A stretch of DNA of 64,000 bases, taken from contig CM056742.1 of the NCBI GenBank assembly GCA_029851415.1, positions 152,277,121 to 152,341,120 of the forward strand, given 5' to 3'. Origin of the DNA: Eretmocerus hayati (lineage: Eukaryota > Arthropoda > Insecta > Hymenoptera > Aphelinidae). The notes beneath the pieces are model-generated. The model was given only the letters and a program-made list of their open reading frames with translations, made no database searches and was not told the DNA's origin. The position numbers and the translations under genes were made by a program. Shown one piece after another: positions 60,901 through 64,000 of this stretch. Position 1 is the first letter of the stretch. Each line of letters starts with the position of its first letter.

Positions 60901-61849
60901 ATATTATACAGCCCCAGAGATTGCTTATAACTTTATTGAGAAGCCTTTTATACTCTTTCTTTCTCGTTCTCATCTTTTTGAGATTCTTTTTTTGGATATT
61001 CAAGGCTATGATAATTGATTCAGGAACACACAAAATGAACATGGTAATAATTCGTGCAATGACGCCACTATCTCGTTGTATGGCATTGTAATAAACTAAT
61101 ATAGCTTTTCAGAGTCTCGTACCAATCGTTATATTTGAGGATACAACGTCTTGGAATTTTTCCACGATAATATCTAAATCTGATTGCGGGTAGGCTCGTG
61201 ACTATAGCTCACCATAGCTCACCCGACTTTTTGTGATGCAGTATTTTAGGGAGCCTACACATTCTGAGGAATTTTTTTAAGACTTCGAACTCATCAAATA
61301 ATCATAGCTACGTATGGTTTTCTATTCTTGAGGTACACACTTCGAACTTTTGATTTTGATTCATAAAGAGATATAAATTTAGAATGAGTGCTCTAAATTT
61401 CATTGTGATGGGTGGAATAAAAATATGTTAGAATAAAGACGATGTCGTATTAGTGGTAAATTTAAGCATCAAAGAAGTCAAAGGTAGTAATTGCATTGTA
61501 ATCAAATTATTATATGAAACTCGAGAAGAGATTATGTTCCAGGATCAAAAAATTCGAGTGCAACTCAAATAAGGTCGAAAACAAGTAACTTCCATGCAAC
61601 TTATTCAAATATTTAAATATTGAAATTTTTCCACGCAACTGGTGTAAATTCAATTCTATCATTCTATCTCATCGAGACAATGTCATATCAGCGTCTAAAT
61701 CTAACTATCTGTCCGAATGAGTAATCTGGAATGATATAAGAAAAATTGTTTTCGGAATGTTACCGGTTGATCCACGGTGCACGATGCATATGGGCGTTTC
61801 TTTGGAACTTTTACACCTGCTAGAATACAGCTATGGATGATGATATAAG
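57976..61849. other. Intergenic with one possible transposon scrap
   Basis: About 58080-58240 contains GTAACCCACGTATCCCG, a G-rich tract and CAGTTACGTAGAATG. It resembles the tail of a repeat but has no clear partner in the window. The rest has only short frames (for example 59061-59273 minus, 60852-61091 plus) with hydrophobic stretches and no supportable family. Confidence 0.4.
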
Positions 61850-62110
61850 GGTGATGACAGATAAAGCGCTACGCCACGATTTTGCGTCACGCCACGACGC
61901 GCTTTCGCACGCCACGGGTCCAAAATTCATTCCAGCGAACCCGACCGTCGATGGATTTGATTCATTTTCATAATCCATGACTGGTACTGTAACAATAAAT
62001 CCAATCCATCGATGGTAGGGTTCGCTGGAATGAGTTTTGGATCCGTAGCGTGCGATAGCGCGTCGTGTCGTGGCGCAAAATCGTGGCGTAGCGCTTTATC
62101 TGTCATCACC
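61850..62110. mobile_element. MITE with GGGTGATGACAG end, copy 2
   Basis: The left GGGTGATGACAGATAAAGCG and the right CGCTTTATCTGTCATCACC are inverted, and pairing continues through CTACGCCACGATTTTGCG, CACGACGCGCT and TTCCAGCGAACCC. Outside the ends are ATAA (left) and TTAA (right). That hints at a TTAA or TWA target, as in piggyBac- or Harbinger-like elements, but neither is certain. No coding capacity. Confidence 0.85.
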
Positions 62111-64000
62111 TTAAGAGAACGATCAAATCTATCGACCCCAATCGAAGTGAAAATATCATCATCCAAGACTCGAAATGAGATATCTTTGACCTCTGTATGA
62201 TCAGAAGAAGTTGATTCATTCTAGCTCGCTCAAAGAGAGAACATCTGGGGAAAATCCTGTGGAAACTTGATACTTCGTACTCTCGTACAGTCTCACGGAT
62301 ACTTTGGTGATGCCGCGCAACTTTTCAGGTTAATTCAAGCTGTATTTGGTGGGTAATATATTCAAGGAATATGGCCCAGAAGCGCGATGGTGTGCTACCG
62401 ATTCAGCTAAAACTGTATAACTTTGAAAATTGGAAATATTAAATCAATCATGTCTCGTTCAACTCAAAGATGATTACCTCAAGCTCCTGCCGTGACTCTG
62501 AGAACGCAATTTGTGGAATGCATATCTAAAGTAGATGCTATTGCGGAGATTTTGCGACAAGTCTCGTGTTGGTGCGATATTTCTGTCTAGAATACGACCG
62601 TTCTGACGTAAAATGGAAAAAACGCGACTCACGAAAAAAGTTGAGTTTTTCTCACCCCACAAAGGCGCATTGAGCTATATGTGGGTGAAACCAATTGTGA
62701 TCGGATACCCTGACCTTACGAGGTTGCAAAAAGGCCAAGGCATTCGTTGAAATTGTCAATCTTGCCAAATGATTGCTTAGGAAATTCTGGAAAATTGGCG
62801 AAGAACTACTTTGAGTTCGATACATTGGCTATACGAGTTTCAATAGTGGATTTGTAACTCTCAATACTACACGAATACGTGAGCAAAATGTCCCACGTGT
62901 GCGTTGGGCGGTTTTCATTTTTCGTTTTTCAACGATTTTCAGCAAAGTGCAAAAGTTCCAGAGAAACGCTCATATACTTGCACTTCCGCTAAGAGTCAGA
63001 TTCTTACACGCACAAATCAGTTTTGAGTTTTCCTTACCCATGTAAAATGTTCTCAGTTAATTTTTTATTTGATGACATGCGCATCTTTCACTCTTCCATT
63101 ATCTATATTTATCGCTATTTATGATGCCTCATAACTCTGTCAAGAATTTATCGGCATCAACAAAAAAGTGGTTGTTAACGCTACCAAATAACTACCTATT
63201 TATCTCCTGTCTGTGTAGCGAGCAGTGTAGTTCTTTCTCAAAGTGTTACGAGCCCCCGACGAGTTTTTAAATTCATAAGAGATTTTATTGCAAAAAGTGT
63301 CCGGACCATCTGGCTGCACTGCAGAGTTCTCGGCAGAGTTATAACATGGATATCTACTGACGTCCGAATTTACAGAGAGATAGAATGTAACATCACGTAC
63401 GTTTTTACATACTTAATTCAAGGATGAGTATAAATATTCCTGTATTGCGGTTGCTATTCTAGCGAAGCTGAATGGTTTTTATCCACGGATCTGTTGAATC
63501 TAAACATGATCATCCCGATTAAACTATTTGGACTAGTATCATTTCAATCATTCATTTTCCTCGATCAAAAATCTCGATAATTGCATGACAGAACTGTCAA
63601 TTCCTACTTTGGAAGCACGTGATCAGTATTTTTTTTAGGGAACGTCGAGAAGGTGAAGGTGTTTTATCAGTTTAAATCCCTTGATACGGGCTGTATCATT
63701 TGTTCCATTACGCACTCAAATTTCCCAACATTTTTATCATCGGTACACGCAAGACAACACAAAATCATCTTCCTTTATGAATAGGGACATTTTCATGTTA
63801 TGAGATTTTTGTGAAAAAGTAAATTGGATCAGCTACAGCTACTATAATTCTTAAAAGTTGTACTCAACACTTAAATTGCTCATTCATACATCGTAGTTCA
63901 AATTGAATCCTATGCATCGATTTCAGATCTTCATCGAGAACGATATAAAAGAATTTCTCACCGCCAATTTTTGGACATTTTATTTATTCTCATGAGATGT
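62111..64000. other. Intergenic, nothing recognised
   Basis: Only short open frames occur (up to 62 codons). No gene, RNA or repeat could be supported up to the window edge. Confidence 0.45.

Overview
The window looks like a piece of an insect (arthropod) nuclear genome. It is AT-rich and gene-poor, genes are split by GT-AG introns, and no operons or ribosome binding sites are visible. Two host-type protein genes can be supported. One is a two-exon secreted chymotrypsin-fold (S1) serine protease on the + strand (19991-24286). The other is a five-exon SMYD4-like TPR/MYND/SET gene on the - strand (51172-54257). The arthropod assignment rests on gene style and transposon families. A short CCTAACCTAAAC-type motif upstream of the SMYD gene fits insects, perhaps Hymenoptera, but does not prove it.

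Most of the rest is repeats and mobile elements. The clearest is a 2.17-kb Mutator-like element (31592-33763). It has long TTTTTCTAA-rich terminal inverted repeats, a perfect 9-bp target duplication, and a FLYWCH + MULE transposase frame broken by one TGA codon. A truncated relative of its transposase lies at 28768-29045 beside a palindromic element. Foldback (inverted-repeat) elements are unusually abundant and varied. They include a ~3.1-kb element with a tandem-repeat loop and a nested insertion (16292-19408), a ~1.1-kb perfect-looking hairpin whose middle is a GGAAT-type array (56478-57571), and two copies of a ~1.1-kb family (20495-21608, 55042-56127). The protease intron also holds an inverted duplication of a ~100-codon open frame (21609-21965 and 22726-23081). 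Five foldback or MITE families occur twice in the window. The others are single copies.

Layout: 1-430 unassigned; 440-1925 decamer minisatellite; 1926-16290 intergenic with small foldbacks at 2371, 4309, 5098 and 7211 and a second pyrimidine-rich minisatellite at 14278; 16292-19408 large foldback; 19991-24286 protease gene with a repeat-filled intron; 24300-31580 small elements, tRNA-like SINE remnants and the broken MULE transposase; 31592-33763 MULE; 33773-45100 mostly unassigned, with foldbacks at 34718, 35411 and a TA-flanked element at 42531; 45114-45857 two hairpin elements; 45858-51170 unassigned with one small element; 51172-54257 SMYD gene; 54645-57975 dense repeats; 57976-64000 mostly unassigned with one further MITE at 61850.

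The two host genes show no functional link. All calls come from reading the sequence; no database search, gene-prediction model or expression data was available.
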